Below are positions 33,825-46,556 of a DNA stretch of 64,000 nucleotides, one piece after another. Made by a program: the position numbers and the translations under genes. The notes beneath the pieces were generated by a model that was not told the DNA's origin, did no database searches, and saw only the letters and a program-made list of their open reading frames with translations. Every line of letters starts with the position of its first letter. The first letter of the stretch is position 1. Source of the stretch: Trachythela sp. YZ-2020 (Eukaryota; Cnidaria; Anthozoa; Malacalcyonacea; Clavulariidae); contig JADLSH010000373.1 of the NCBI GenBank assembly GCA_016169945.1, positions 1,054,001-1,118,000 on the forward strand. Reading direction: 5' to 3'.

Positions 33825-35300
33825 CCGGTTGGTACTCCAATTGGGGATTGCAAAATGCCTGTTCTGTCTTAGTTCATATGATGCTTCGTTGGTCGTGGGT
33901 AGCAGCTTATTCAATTTGTTATCTTGGTTATTCACAATCGAGTTATAAAATTCTTACAGATAGCTTCTTCGTAGGACATAATGGTGGGAATGTTTGCTTC
34001 TGTCAGGGCATCATAATATGCTAATCCAGGACTGATAATTGAAAATGCCCTTTTTGGAGGCGTTCCAGTTCGGTTTGTAGATACATGCATTGGCAAGGCG
34101 TAAAAAAATACTGGAATTGCATAAGTTAAAATAGATCGGATGCATGTAATGTAAAAGGGAACCAGATCCTTTCGAGAGAAGGAATGGAAAAACTATGGAT
34201 TCTTCATATACAGGCAGTGTTTTCATTAAGAGGCGGTTACCGGCGGTTTACCGCCGCCTATTCCGCGTCTGACAGCCGGTTATTTTTCTGTCAGTACCGA
34301 AAATAATGCAAAAGAGTAGAGTAAATTTTGTACATTTATTGCTACATACATGTGCTGTACTACCTAACTAACTGAATCTTCTAACGACAATTTGACCCAT
34401 TGTCAAGATACAACATTTGGCTTTCATTTGAAATTTTTGGACACAGACGCCTATTTTTGAATTGCAGCCTGCTATGATGAATCTTAATGAAAACACTGTA
34501 CAGGTAGACGATTTAACGAATGAAGTAACCGATACTCTTCTAGTGGCTCGAGGAAAGCCTTATTGATAGTGTCCGCTAGTTCTTTCGTAGAAAGGTTCTC
34601 TACGCCTTCAACTTGAATTTGATTAATACAATCATCAGTGAAGGATTTGGAACCACATAGCCTTTTAACTTCTTTCCACCACGCTCCTGGGTTACCTTGT
34701 TTCATATGTTCTACTTTAGATTGGTAAAATTTAGCTTTACACGCTTTTCTGTCGCGATGTACTGCATTCCTATAAAATTTATACTTTATTGACTCAACAC
34801 CATTTTTGAGAAAAGCGTTTTGTCTATTCAAAATTAGGGACTTCAAATGTTTCGTCATCCATGGGGCATCTGACGATCTGTTTAAGGCGGAAATGTTTCT
34901 TGATCGTATTGACATCCAAACGGTTGAAGTCACCTGCAATGATAATTGCGCAGTTTGGATATATCGACTCGGCCAGAGTCAGACTTTGGAATAAATGTTC
35001 GCGCATATGATCATTCTCGGCTGTCGTCCAGTGGGGGTGATAAACTACTGCGCCAATAAGTGAGGAGAAACCTCTGGGTAGACGATTTGGTCGTAAATAA
35101 AGCCATAGAATTTCATGATCTTCACAGCAAGACATTAGCTCCAATCGTCTATACTTAAACTGGTTATTTCTTATGTAAATGCAAACCCCACCATGGCTAT
35201 CTGACGAGCGGTCTTTCTTAGCTCATCAACGATTATCCAGTGATATCAACAACGCTGTCCGTAATAGTTGATCGTAACCAAGTTTCGGTGTGAAATATTC
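33825..35300 (-). mobile_element. Fragments of a third CR1-like element
   Basis: On minus, an endonuclease end (35144-34824: LPRGFSSLIGAVVYHPH ... IIAGDFNRLD), a linker (34939-34484: DAPWMTKHLKSLILNRQNAF ... AWWKEVKRLCG) and a piece of the RT C-terminus (about 34226-33950) are seen. Most of the RT is deleted. A 284-bp MITE lies between linker and C-terminal piece. The element is clearly dead. Confidence 0.75.
34215..34498. mobile_element. Small MITE in the third CR1-like fragment
   Basis: The inverted ends CAGTGTTTTCATTAAGA and its exact mirror (34482-34498) enclose 284 bases, with TACAGG directly outside both ends (34209-34214 and 34499-34504). No coding content. Confidence 0.7.
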
Positions 35301-35700
35301 AAGACGCGCTTGCTAACTGTGCGCAAATTTAACACATACGATTGCTTTTCAACTCAAAATTATTGAGAATTATACGAGAATTGTAAGTATGCGAACTCAA
35401 ATATATATCACAACTACAAGACAGCGATGTTTATATAGCGTTTGCGCGAATTCCACGCTTTCAAATTCCAATATATTGTACAAAGTTTTGCAGGCTTTCT
35501 AATGGTTTACAGCGATTTGCGGCGGACGACTTGTAAACTCGAGAATGTAAGGATTACTCAAGCGACAATAGCGCTTTTTGACATATGCCAGATTATAGAA
35601 TTACACGGCGTTGATATAAATATTCAAAACGCACTTGCTAACTGTGGGCAAATTCCACACATAAGATTGCTTTTCAACTCAATGGAATGGAACTCGTAAC
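35301..35700 (+). repeat. ~400-bp repeat array, plus orientation, part 3
   Basis: About one unit with tttatatagcgtttgcgcga and acagcgatttgcggcg landmarks; the last plus-oriented unit before the orientation switches. Confidence 0.75.
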
Positions 35701-35879
35701 ATAATCAACCAAGTGGTCTTTTAATCTTCCTTTGTGCTTCCAAAAGGTTTACGTAATATCATTCAAAACTAGTGACATGTGATGAGCCGAGGACCTCATA
35801 TTGTGATGAGTGAAGCTGGCACCATATTCGAAAATGTGATTAATATCGAGCAAATTGCGCTTGTGCAATCATGCTCTTT

Positions 35880-38626
35880 ATAATATTGGAAAGAACATAA
35901 CATTTTCTACAAAATACTTCTGATTGTGTACACATTGTATGTGTTTCCTTCGCACAAGGACGTGAAGAAGACATAATTATGCTTGCGCCGTTCTATTGCA
36001 ATATATCATTAACAAGATTGCAAAATTCTGTACAATATACTTGAATTTGAAAGGATCCGTATGTATAGAATTCGCGCAAAAGCTATCTAAATACAGATGT
36101 CTTGTAGTTGTGACATATATTTGACTCCGCACACTTGCAAGTCCCGTATTGACAATCGTACGTCTATCGCGCCGATAGTGCCGTTATATGCTGTATATCA
36201 TTGTAAAGAGCGTAACATTGCGCACAATCTGCTTGAGGCTAAAAGCAATCCCGTCTTGAATATTTATGCTACCAGCATGTAATTATATAATTTGGCATAT
36301 GTAAACGCACGCTATTGTCGCACGAGTGATCTTTAAAATCTCATGAGTGGAATTCCTGCAAAGGCTATCTAAACATAGATGTATTATAGTTGTGACATAT
36401 GTTTGACTTCGGATATTGGCAAATCTTGTATATAATGAAAATATCATGTTTACCGCTCCTGTGATCTTACATGCAGTATACCATTGGAAAGAGCGTACAA
36501 TTCTGTACAATATGCGTGAGGTCGAAATCAATCGTATGTGTTGAATTTGCGAACAATTAGCAAGCGCGTCTTGAATATTTATGTCAAGGCCATGTAATTC
36601 TATAATCTGGCATTTGTAAACGCGCGCTATTGTTACTTGACTAATCCTTAAAATCTTGAGTTTACAAAGTCTGCGCCGCAAATCGCTGTACACCATTAGA
36701 AATATTGCACAATTTTGTACAATATGCTTGATTTTGAAGGTAATCGTATGACTGGAATTCGTGGAAAATCTATCTAAACATAGATGTGTTATAGTTGTGA
36801 TATATATTTAACTTCGCATAGTGGCAAATCTTGTATATCATGAAAATCTCAAGTTTAAGCACCTGTACCCTTACATGCTGCATAGTGTGCAGTATACCAC
36901 TGGAAAGAGGCTAAAGACCGTAAAATTATGTACAATATGCGCGAGGTCGATTGAATGAAGATTGAGTATTGAATATTTATATTAACGCAATGTAATTATA
37001 TAATCTGGCATATGTAAACGAGCGTTATTGTCTCTTGAGTAATCTTTGAAATCTTGAGTTTACGAAGCTTGCGCCACAAATCGCTGTAGACCACGAGGAA
37101 GACTAGGAAATTCTGTACAACATACTTGAATATGAAAGCAATCGCATGAGTGGAATTCGTGCAAAGTCTATCCAAACATAGATGTGTTATAGTTGTGACA
37201 TATATTTGCATTCGCATCGTGGCAAATCTTGTATAAGATGAGAATATCATGTTTACCGAGCCTGTGACCTTACATGCAGTATACCATTGGAAAGAGCGTA
37301 ACACATGCGTGAGGTCGAAAGCAATCGTACGTGTTGAATTTGCGCACAATTAGCAAGCGTCTTGAATATGTATATCAACGCCATGTAATTATATAATCTG
37401 ATATATGTAAACGAGCGCTATTGTCTCTTGAGTAATCTTTGAAATCTTGAGCTTACGAAGCTTGCGCCGCAAATCGGTGTATACCGCGAGGAAGACTAGG
37501 ATATTCTGTACAACATACTTGAATATGAAAGCAATCGCATGAGTGGAATTCGTGCAAACGCTCTCTAAACATGGACGCCGTACAGTTTAGATACATATTT
37601 GTGTTCGCATAATTGCAAATCTGGTATATCATAAAAACGTCAAGTATACTCCGTTTGTGACCCTATATATCGTTGGAAGGAGCGTAAAATTTTATACAAT
37701 ATGCTTGAGTTCAGAAACAATCGTATTTGTTGAATTTACGCAAGCGTGCCTTAAATCTTTATGTTAGCGCCATATATGTAATTGTATAATCTGCAATATG
37801 TAAACGCGCGCTATTGTATCTTGAGTAATCCTTAAAATCTTGAGTTTAGAAAGTCTGCGCCGCAAATCGCTGTACACCATTAGAAATGTTGCACAATTTT
37901 GTACAATATGGTTGATTTTGAAGACAATCGCATGAGCGGAATTCGTGCAAAGTCTATCTAAACATAGATGTATTATAGTTGTGACGTATGTTTGACTTCG
38001 GATATTGGCAAATCTTGTATATAATGAAAATCTCAAGTTTGCCGCTCCTGTGATCCAGTATACAATTGGAAAAAGCGTAACATTCTGTACGATATGCGTG
38101 AGATCGAAAGCAATCGTATGTGTTAAATTTGCGCACAATTTGAATTAGCAAGCGCGTCTTGAATATTTATGTCAAGGCCATGTAATTTTATAATCTGGCA
38201 TATGTAAACGCGCGATATTGTTACTTGACTAATCCTTAAAATCATAAGTTTACAAAGTCTGCGCCGCAAATCGCTTGATACCGTTAGAAAGACTGCACTA
38301 TGTTGTACAATATGCTTGATTTTGAAGATAATCGTATGAGTGCAATTCGTGCAAACGCTCTCTAAACATAGACGCCGTACAATTTAGATATATATTTGAG
38401 TTCGCATAATTGCAAATCTTGTATATCATAAAGACTTCAAGTTTGTGACCCTACACCCCATATATCGTTGGAAAGAGCGTAAAAGTTTATACAATATGCT
38501 CGAGTTCAGAAGCAAATGCATATGTTGAATATACGCAAGCGTGTCTTGAATATTTATGTTAACGCCATGTAATTCTATAAGCTGCAATATGTAAACGCGC
38601 GCTATTGCATCTTGAGTAATCCTTAA
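35880..38626 (-). repeat. ~400-bp repeat array, minus orientation, part 1
   Basis: About seven units in reverse orientation (gtgcaaa-ctatctaaacatag landmarks near 36080, 36365, 36765, 37165, 37555, 37945 and 38355). The orientation change at 35700-35880 is the centre of the giant inverted repeat. The array is cut at 38626 by the Kolobok insertion. Confidence 0.85.
38623..38626 (+). repeat. TTAA target duplication of the Kolobok element
   Basis: TTAA at 38623-38626 and again at 45733-45736. The uninterrupted repeat unit elsewhere has a single TTAA at this place (e.g. in the acaagattttaaggattact context near 30470), which confirms the insertion. Confidence 0.9.
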
Positions 38627-38860
38627 AGTGCCTATGCAACGAAAATTTCAAGTTAGAGCAAATAGCACGAAAGGAACAAGTGAACCTATTTCTTTTGATG
38701 CTAAAAGTTTCAGGGGTACTGGTTAAAAGGGAGTGTGTTTTTTTTGCTTTTGAAAACAGTAATTTTGCCTGAAATGTTAAGACACTTTCCGCTTCGCCAA
38801 ATCGAGAAACCTGGGACCATGTGACGTCATTAGTTGTGTAGAAAGCGGTAAACAAAAAAC

Positions 38861-41800
38861 ATGGCGACTCATAGTAGCGTTCAAAGAGATCGAAAAAGAA
38901 GGGTTAGTGGGAAGTTTTGCGTTGCTGGTGGTCCGGGAAACATAAGTTGTAATAATTCAAGCTTAACCGAATGTATTTCCATGCATAGTTTTCCATCAGA
39001 TGATGTTTTAAAACGAAAATGGACTCAATTTGTTCGGAAGCATAGGCATAATTTTAAGCCATCTGAAACGTCTGTGTTGTGTTCGGTTCATTTCAACAAA
39101 GATTGTTTCTCTCGTCGCTTGGATCTTCTTGAACCAGAAAAAGTTTCTGTTGAAATATCAAAGAGTAGAAGGCTGATCAAAGGCTCTGTTCCTACAATTG
39201 ACACGGCTCGGCAGATGCAAAAGCAGGATACACAAGATTTTACGTCTCGCGATAGGAGAATGATTAAGAGAAAGGTATGACGATTTTTCCTCTGTATTTT
39301 TAAATTTATTATTGCACAGTCGTTGTCTGCCCTCAGGTAGCGGCTTCATAATGGATTTATGTCAAGACTTTAAGTGCTTGCATGAAATTAAAGCCGTCCT
39401 ATATTACGTTTTAGATACTCGAAGACGAAGTGCAACAAACGTTTATGCCATCTTTTGATCACACGAACATCAGTACATGCAAATCTCCAGATGCTGATAG
39501 AACTCCTACAGCGAACTCTCTAAGCACGAATCCTCCAACTAGCTTGCCATGTATGGATGCAGCCACCACTAGCTTGATAAATATGGATGCCACAACCGGC
39601 TTTCTAGATACAAATACTGCAACAGACAACGTAGTGGAAGAGACCATTTCAAATCAATCTAGCACAGGAAAGTATCAGAAAGACTGTGTACCCACACACA
39701 TTTCGTGCAAGAAGTGCCCCAAGAAACGTCTGACTATACGTCGCCTTCAAAAAAACAATAGCTATCTGAGAAGAACAGCACAAGAACTAAGAGATCGTTT
39801 GAATAGGGTAAGAATAAACAAGTGTCATGTCAAAATGACCACTGCACTGTTGAGGGAAAAGTATTTATATTAATTGGTTAACGAGACTATCTTATCATGC
39901 CATGTGTCTGATTAACCCATTGAGCTGCAATGCACTACACCTTGTTATTTTACTCTGTTAATGTCAGATGATTTTACTCTGCTATTGCCAGAAACTTTTT
40001 ATTGACAAGGGGAGCTATTAGGCGTTAATGATTTAATATAACTATTTGAATGAGCTTACACCCAAAATGTTTGCAATACCATTGCACTTATACTGTAGGT
40101 CTGTAATGGTGATACTACTGAAACTTCAGCTGATGAATTTGAAGATGAGAAAAGTTGTGAACCATCAGATGCCAACTATTTTCCAAGCCAAGAGGAAAAT
40201 ACTGCAAGTGAGCCAGACACCTGTACAGAAGAGGGGGGTTGCACTGATGATGAAGATCCAAACTGGAATTTTGAAGAGGCGTTTATAGAGGAACCTGATG
40301 ATGATGATGAAGATAATGAAGATCCAGTTATAGAAAGTAAAAATACAGTAAGGTATGTATGCTGTAATGTTGTCAGCATTGTGTAATGACATTGGTCAGC
40401 TCTTAATGGGGTTTGTTCTAAACTGCTTAGGATAAACAATTTTTCCTTTCCCCTCTTGTTCATGTTTGTACTTCCCCCTCTGATACTGTAGTTCCCTTTC
40501 ACCAAGGTTATTTAAATATATTTTCCTCCTTACAGTAATGGAGGAACCCTTCTTCCCTTACAATATGTCAATCTCCTTAGTTTTATCCCAGATGAATATT
40601 GTGTAAATACAGCAGTAGCACATGCATAATCATAGGCGTATGGGCACAACTTTATGTGGGGGGGCAGCCAAAAATTTGCCCGAATTTTAAAACTTGCCCG
40701 AATTCGATAACGACATCTTCATAACAATAATAACCACTATTTTGTTGTCGACGGGGGGGGGGAACGCAAGGGTAAAAAATTTTCTGGGACTTATTAAGTC
40801 CAAAACCCGGATTTTAATCTTAAAAACCATAATTTTTTAAACAATACGCAAACCAGATATATAAACAGTTGTGTAAATTATAAAGTTCAGACAAAATAAA
40901 TCTATTTTGCCCGAATATTCGTTAACCATTTGCCCGAATTACTTGAATCTCCAAATTTTTGGGGGGGCAGGTGTCCCCCCTGCCCCCACGTCCCGTACGC
41001 CTATGTGCATAATTATTTATAAAATGATTATTATTAGTAAAATATACATAAATTGTATTCTAAATTATCACTGCATTTTTACATTTCAGGGTAGAACCTG
41101 GCACACCAGCTCATCAAGAACCAAAATTCTTGGTTTTCTACACTATGCTTTTAAATCTGTTCACAATGTTTTGCTTTCAATGCAAAACTAACAATCCAAA
41201 AGTTAGTATGAAGAGAAATGGAACAATGGTGACAGTTGTTCAAACATGCAGTCAATGCAAGAATAAACCATTTATCTGGCGAAGTCAGCCGTATGTACTG
41301 GGACGATATCCAGCTGGGAACATTCTATTCAGTTTCGCTTTGTTAATGGCTGGGGCCTCGATAAGCAAGATTCTTCTGTTATGCAGACACATGAAGCTAT
41401 CCATCATCTCAATTCGTACATTCTTTCTCCATCAAAAAAAGTTTGTCTTTCCTGCAATATTACATCACTGGGAAACATGCAGGGCCAACCTGATTGAACA
41501 GTTACAAAAATCAAAAGATGTTGTATGGAGTGGTGATGGAAGGTTCGATTCGATGGGCCATAGTGCCAAATATGGACTCTACACAATGTTTTGTTGTACT
41601 ACTTTGAAAATTGTGCACTTTGAGCTTCTCCAAGTAAGTATTTATTACACAAAAATCACTGTCTAGTATTGTATTCAAGTTGCTAATATATATAATATAC
41701 CATACAGATGCATGACTGACAGTACTCGGTAAATTGAATACAATACCAGATGATTGAACTTCAACTGAAGAAGAGGAAATATTTACTTCTATAGATGTTT

Positions 41801-43730
41801 GCTATATAGTGAAAAAATGATAGAAGTACAAATTTCCTAACAATATGGTTGCAGTCTACTGTACTATGTTCCATTATGTTCTGAAAAGGCATGTTTTGGG
41901 TTGCATTAGCTTGTTGCGTTCAAACTATTTGCACAAATGTATATCCCAATGCCACTAAGCAGCAGTGATTACCTACTGTAGATGTATAATATATTATATA
42001 TTTGCACACATCAAATATTGTTTTTTTAGGCCAATGAAGCAGGAAGTAGTCAAGCAATGGAGTTACAGGGAGCGAAACAGTGCTTTGACTTCTTGTTATT
42101 GGCAGGACTTGCAATTTCCGTATTTATTTCGGACAGGCACCTTGGCATCGCTAAATGGATCAGAGAACACCAGCCAAAAACCAGTCATTTCTATGATATC
42201 TGGCATGTTGCCAGATCGATCACTAAAAAGATGGTGAAGGCTGGCAAAAAGAAGGGTTATGAAAAAATAACCTACTGGGTGAAAGGAGTCCGAAGACATT
42301 TATATTGGTGTGCCACAAGTACAAAACAGGGCTTCCAGCAACTGATATTGGCAAAGTGGAAGTCCTTTATGATGCATGTTGCCAATAAACATACAGAACA
42401 TACAGATAGTTTGTATACAAAATGTGCTCATGATGAAATTAAGCGCAGAAAATGGATAAAGATAGGTACTAACCTACAGTGAAAAAAAACCCGGCCTCAT
42501 TTAACCCCCCCCCCCCACACACACACACACATTCATGTTCATGGCAACCAGGTTTTAACCTCATTTATATTATATACAGGAACAACAAGTCATGAAAAAT
42601 TGAAGTCAATTCTAATGAACACCAGAATTCTTAATGATGTTAAAAAATTATCTTCTGAAGCCCAGACCAGCTGTCTTGAGGGATACCATGCCACTTTAAA
42701 CTACTGGCATCCTAAAATGCTGTGCTTCTCCTGGCTTGGGACATATTGCAGGTATACTTTCAAGATAGTCTGATCAATTCAATTAAGATCATCTAGCATT
42801 AGAATAACATCACAAAGTATTATGCATGCTCCTCCCATTAGCTGGCAATGCACACTACTTTAGTATTTTATTCTGTCTAATGCCAGATGATTTTACTGGA
42901 AGAGTACTTGCATGGGTTAATGAGTAAATTTATTTATGCTGGAAGGGTGCAGAAGCAGATAAATAATACTGAGCTGCATTCGATCAGTAGTATCTAAAAC
43001 ATCTCATTTTTTCTTTGGGTTATCCTTGTAATAGAAATATTTTGGCCAGCCTCCACTTCAATGAAAACGTCAAAAGAGAAGCTCGCAAAAGAAAAGATGG
43101 GAAAATATATTATAAAGTTACTTGGCCAAAATTCAAACAAGGAGAGGAAGTTGTGAGGGAAGTTGCAGTTCCCCAAACTTATGGTATGTATATCAATATA
43201 AAAATTGTATAATTATGTGATACAGGTGACACTTGAGAATTGCACCTGCCAATTAAGCAAGTTTAATTTGGCAGAGTTTTCAAATATCATAACCATTTGT
43301 AATTGTTTAACCATTCCAGGCTATGTGTGTAATATTAGAGAAGTTTTGTTCAGTCAATCAGCCAAAGACCGTTTGAAAATACTAGAGAAATATGAGGCAA
43401 AGATACCAGATCCCCTCAACAGACAATTTGATGATAGGGTGTCGAAAGCAGAGGCTGTACAGCGCAAAGATGAAAGAAATAAACTCAGGACAGAGCTATT
43501 TCCAGCAGGTAAATGTGTGCATAATATTTTAATTAAAATATCAATGACAAACAATATTTACACGGATCATTATTTTTTTGTATTATCCAGCCAACAAGCA
43601 AGGAGAGCTCCAGTCACAGTTCAACAGTGAACAAATCAATACGCAAGGTCCACCTGCAAAGAAGAAGGCCCCGTGTTGTAGGAAATGCCACCAGCCCATG
43701 AAGGGTCATCCCCGTACCCGGTGCCCTTAG
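38861..43730 (+). CDS. Kolobok THAP-domain transposase, nine exons, intact
   Basis: Exons by GT/AG and frame: 38861-39274, 39415-39807, 40099-40352, 41090-41633, 42030-42465, 42580-42751, 43035-43183, 43320-43508, 43591-43730; total 2691 bases, about 896 residues, no stop. Exon 1 holds a THAP zinc finger (MHSFPSDDVLKRKWTQFV ... SVLCSVHFNKDCF), the DNA-binding domain. Exon 3 is strongly acidic (EEPDDDDEDNEDP). Exon 4 has CFQCKT/TCSQCK pairs and the catalytic-type VVWSGDGRFDSMGHSAKYG. Exon 5 has FISDRHLGIAKWI and FYDIWHVARS. Exon 6 has SCLEGYHATLNYWHPK, the likely glutamate. Exon 9 ends in a zinc knuckle (CRKCHQPMKGHPRTRC). It would cut and join the element at TTAA. A hAT-like MITE lies in intron 3. 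Confidence 0.9.
40631..41005. mobile_element. hAT-like MITE in Kolobok transposase intron 3
   Basis: The ends CATAGGCGTA and TACGCCTATG enclose 375 bases, flanked by exact 8-bp duplications TGCATAAT (40623-40630 and 41006-41013). The interior has repeated ttgcccgaatt words. The insertion is in an intron and leaves the splice sites untouched. Confidence 0.8.
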
Positions 43731-43971
43731 TGATGCTAGTACTGTATGACATTAATTAGATGTTAGACACTTTTGTTTTGCATGGCTCAATTCTGCCTGA
43801 GACCCCCCCCCCCTCCCTCCCCTCCCCTATGTACTGCCTGATGGTTGCACCATGAAGATCAACATTTCAAATATATTAAGCTTCAAAATCAGATGCCATC
43901 TTGATCAGACTGCTCACAAAAGACAGCTAGCCCATCGATCAAGCCCCCATGGTGGCCATGCATTCTCAGGA

Positions 43972-45422
43972 CTAAACGATCAACACAATTCCATACACCT
44001 CGGCAATTCTGGGTTCTGTTGCACTGGGCAGATGGCCACAGACAGAATTGAACCATGCATTACATTCTATTTTGTTTTCATATGTACAGTACTTGAAAAA
44101 TATATAGCATACAATATCACTCGTCGCCCTCTCTTGTGCTGTTGCATATCCTGTTCTGTTCTCTGTATAAATCCTTGTCCTTATGCTGTGGTAGATACAT
44201 GCTGGTAATGGTCGAGTGTTATCCCACCCTAAAGAGCCGCACAGCCACCTTATCAGCCATCTGTATGCTGTGGCTCTCAGGAGTCTGCAATTTAATATGA
44301 AATATATATAATAATGTATATGCAGTTTATTGTCTAAAAATTGAGGGTAGTGTACATGGAGTTGTGGCTGCAAAAGAAAATTGTTACTTACTCATTTTCA
44401 GATTTACCAGGCTGACGGTGATAACCTCTCCCTTGCTTATCTTTGAGCAATGGCGCAACAGTTGTGAGCACTGCTCTATTGGTCATAGGCCCAAAATCAG
44501 GATGTTCAGTAATGCATTTTATATTTTCACAACTGCCATCAAATCCTAGCAAATGGACAACTGGATTCACCTCTTGGCAGCATCTGTACTCAAGGGCACA
44601 ATCCAAATGTTGGTCATTGCAATGACTGCACAAACACCTAAATGAAATTAAAAGCCAAGGCTGTCTTGTTGATGAAACATTTGTAGACATACAGTACACA
44701 TACAGTAAATCTTAGTACAATCCCTCACGATACTCCAGGAAATTTTTGCCATTATTTAAAAAATACACTGCATGAAGAATTCTCTACATATTATAAAAAT
44801 CATATTCAACAAAATAAAGAAAATTAAGAGTATTTAACAAAATCAAAGTGAACTTCTATATCTTATCATATTACATTTTAATACAGGAAAGTTTTGTCAT
44901 TGGATATAAACAAAAATTCATCAAACACATGTAAGGTTTTATAAGGTTATATAAAAAGTACGTTTTAAGACTCTGTACTTTCAAGTGTATTATAAATCAA
45001 TCTTCAACCAGTTTACAACAAGACAAAGCCTTGTCAGACAATGTCAGTAGACAAAACCCATTTGTAGTTTATTTACTGTACTTTTTATAGTCCTCTGACA
45101 TATTCATGTAGAGTATTTAAGTGTATTTTCACTCTTCTTGACGACCTCACATAGGCTGAATAATATAAAATTATTAATCAAATAATACTTTTACATACCA
45201 AGATTCAACAGGGTCAGTTTTATCGTATCTTCTCTCCAGTGTTGAAGGAGATAATCCATCTTCGTCGCGCTCGTCGGATTCATCGCTAGAGGCATCACTG
45301 TCTGCCAAAGGTTCATCTTGATACGGAAGACAGATGCTTTCTACTTCGCCCTCCTGTGAAATATTCAAATCCAGCTCTTCTTCAGATGATGACCAGGGAG
45401 ATTCCGATTCGCTTTCAGTCAT
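43972..45422 (-). CDS. P2X7-ballast-like cysteine-rich protein carried by Kolobok
   Basis: Minus-strand exons 45422-45199, 44637-44392 and 44284-43972 join in frame with GT/AG borders (GTATGT, GTAAGT donors) to about 260 residues. The N-terminus is acidic and serine-rich (SSEEELDLN, DASSDESDERDED) with LPYQDEPLAD. Across junction 1 comes VESWCLCSHCNDQ ... ALEYRCCQEV, then CITEHPDF and the third-exon part LLRATAYRWLIRWLCGSLGW...LPAC. This order (C-x-C-x2-C, CC, CITEHP, TAYR..RW) is that of the zinc-binding intracellular domain of P2X7 receptors, which also occurs as stand-alone invertebrate proteins. No membrane or channel part is present. Its task in the transposon is unknown; the C-terminal stop at 43972 is the least certain border. 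Confidence 0.78.
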
Positions 45423-45732
45423 TTCGTTTATAAATTATTAAAATATGCAGATCGATTTCACAAGTGATACAGTATATATAAAAACTTGCAACCAAAAATA
45501 AACAAGGCATCGATCATGATTCATGCATACACAACCAATGACGTCACTCGCCCCAGGTTTCTGATATTTTTATGTCTAGTGTTTTTCACGAGAATTGTCG
45601 CATTTCAAACGGAAAAAAACTCACAATTCATGGACTTTTTAGAAATATTTTTTTGATCAAAATAATAGCTGCATAGTAAACTTTCTAATTCAAACGGAAA
45701 AATTGAACGGATTTTTTCGTTGCATAGGCACT

Positions 45733-46369
45733 TTAAAATCTTGAGTTTGCAACGTCTGCGCCGCAAATCGCTTTATATCGTTAGAAAGAATGCACAATTT
45801 TGTACAATATGGTTGATTTTGAAGACAATCGCATGAGCGGAATTCGTGCAAAGTCTATCTAAACATAGATGTATTATAGTTGTGACGTATGTTTGACTTC
45901 GGATATTGGCAAATCTTGTATATCATGAAAATCTCAAGTTTACCGCTCCTGTGAGCCAGTATACCATTGGAAAGAGCGTAACATTCTGTACGATATGCGT
46001 GAGATCGAAAGCAATCGTATGTGTTAAATTTGCGCACAATTAGCAAGCGCGTCTTGAATATTTATGTCAAGGCCATGTAATTCTATAATTTGGAATATGT
46101 AAACGAGCGCTATTGCCTCTTAAGTAATCCTTAAAATCTTGAGTTTACAAAGTCCGCGCCGCAAATACCTGTACACCATTAGAAATATTGCACAATTTTG
46201 TACAATATGCTTGATTTTGAAGGTAATCGCATGAGTGGAATTCGTGCAAACTCTATCTAAACATGGATGTGTTATAGTTGTGATATATATTTGACTTCGC
46301 ATAGTGGCAAATATTGTATATAATGAAAATCTCAAGTTTAAAACGCCTGTACCCTTACATGCAGTATAG
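45733..46369 (-). repeat. ~400-bp repeat array, minus orientation, part 2
   Basis: The array resumes after the Kolobok element for about 1.5 units and is cut again at 46369 by the LTR retrotransposon. The unit 46130-46369 is the specific mirror partner of the plus unit near 30250-30490. Confidence 0.8.
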
Positions 46370-46513
46370 TGTGACGCCTCCTCATGTTTGTGCATGCGGA
46401 ACTTATTTGAATTGTAAATATGCGATATAAAAGTGTGTGTGTGCGTAAATAAAGGGTGATTATTGATAAGTACGTTTGACCTGTTGGTTTCTTAAGTTGG
46501 CTTGCTCGCAACA
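46370..46513 (+). repeat. 5' LTR
   Basis: A 144-base LTR with a gatataaaag TATA-like box and an aataaa-type signal (gtaaataaagg). Identical to the 3' LTR. Confidence 0.92.
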
Positions 46514-46530
46514 TTTGGTAGCAGGAAATG
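46514..46530 (+). promoter_or_regulatory. Primer binding site region
   Basis: The sequence tttggtagcaggaaatg directly after the 5' LTR is in the place of the tRNA primer site; ttggtagcag is common in gypsy-type elements. The tRNA is not identified. Confidence 0.6.
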
Positions 46531-46556
46531 GTTTGTTAAGTTTTCGTTAGATAACG

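Larger units (their letters stand above)
38627..45732. mobile_element. Kolobok DNA transposon, complete, two convergent genes
   Basis: The 7106-bp element has terminal inverted repeats AGTGCCTATGCAACGAAAA, perfect over 19 bases, and a TTAA duplication. A THAP-domain transposase and TTAA targets define the Kolobok superfamily. It carries a nine-exon transposase gene on plus (38861-43730) and a three-exon gene on minus (45422-43972) for a P2X7-ballast-like protein. All exon borders have GT/AG and both frames stay open, so this may be a young and possibly autonomous copy. Confidence 0.9.
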
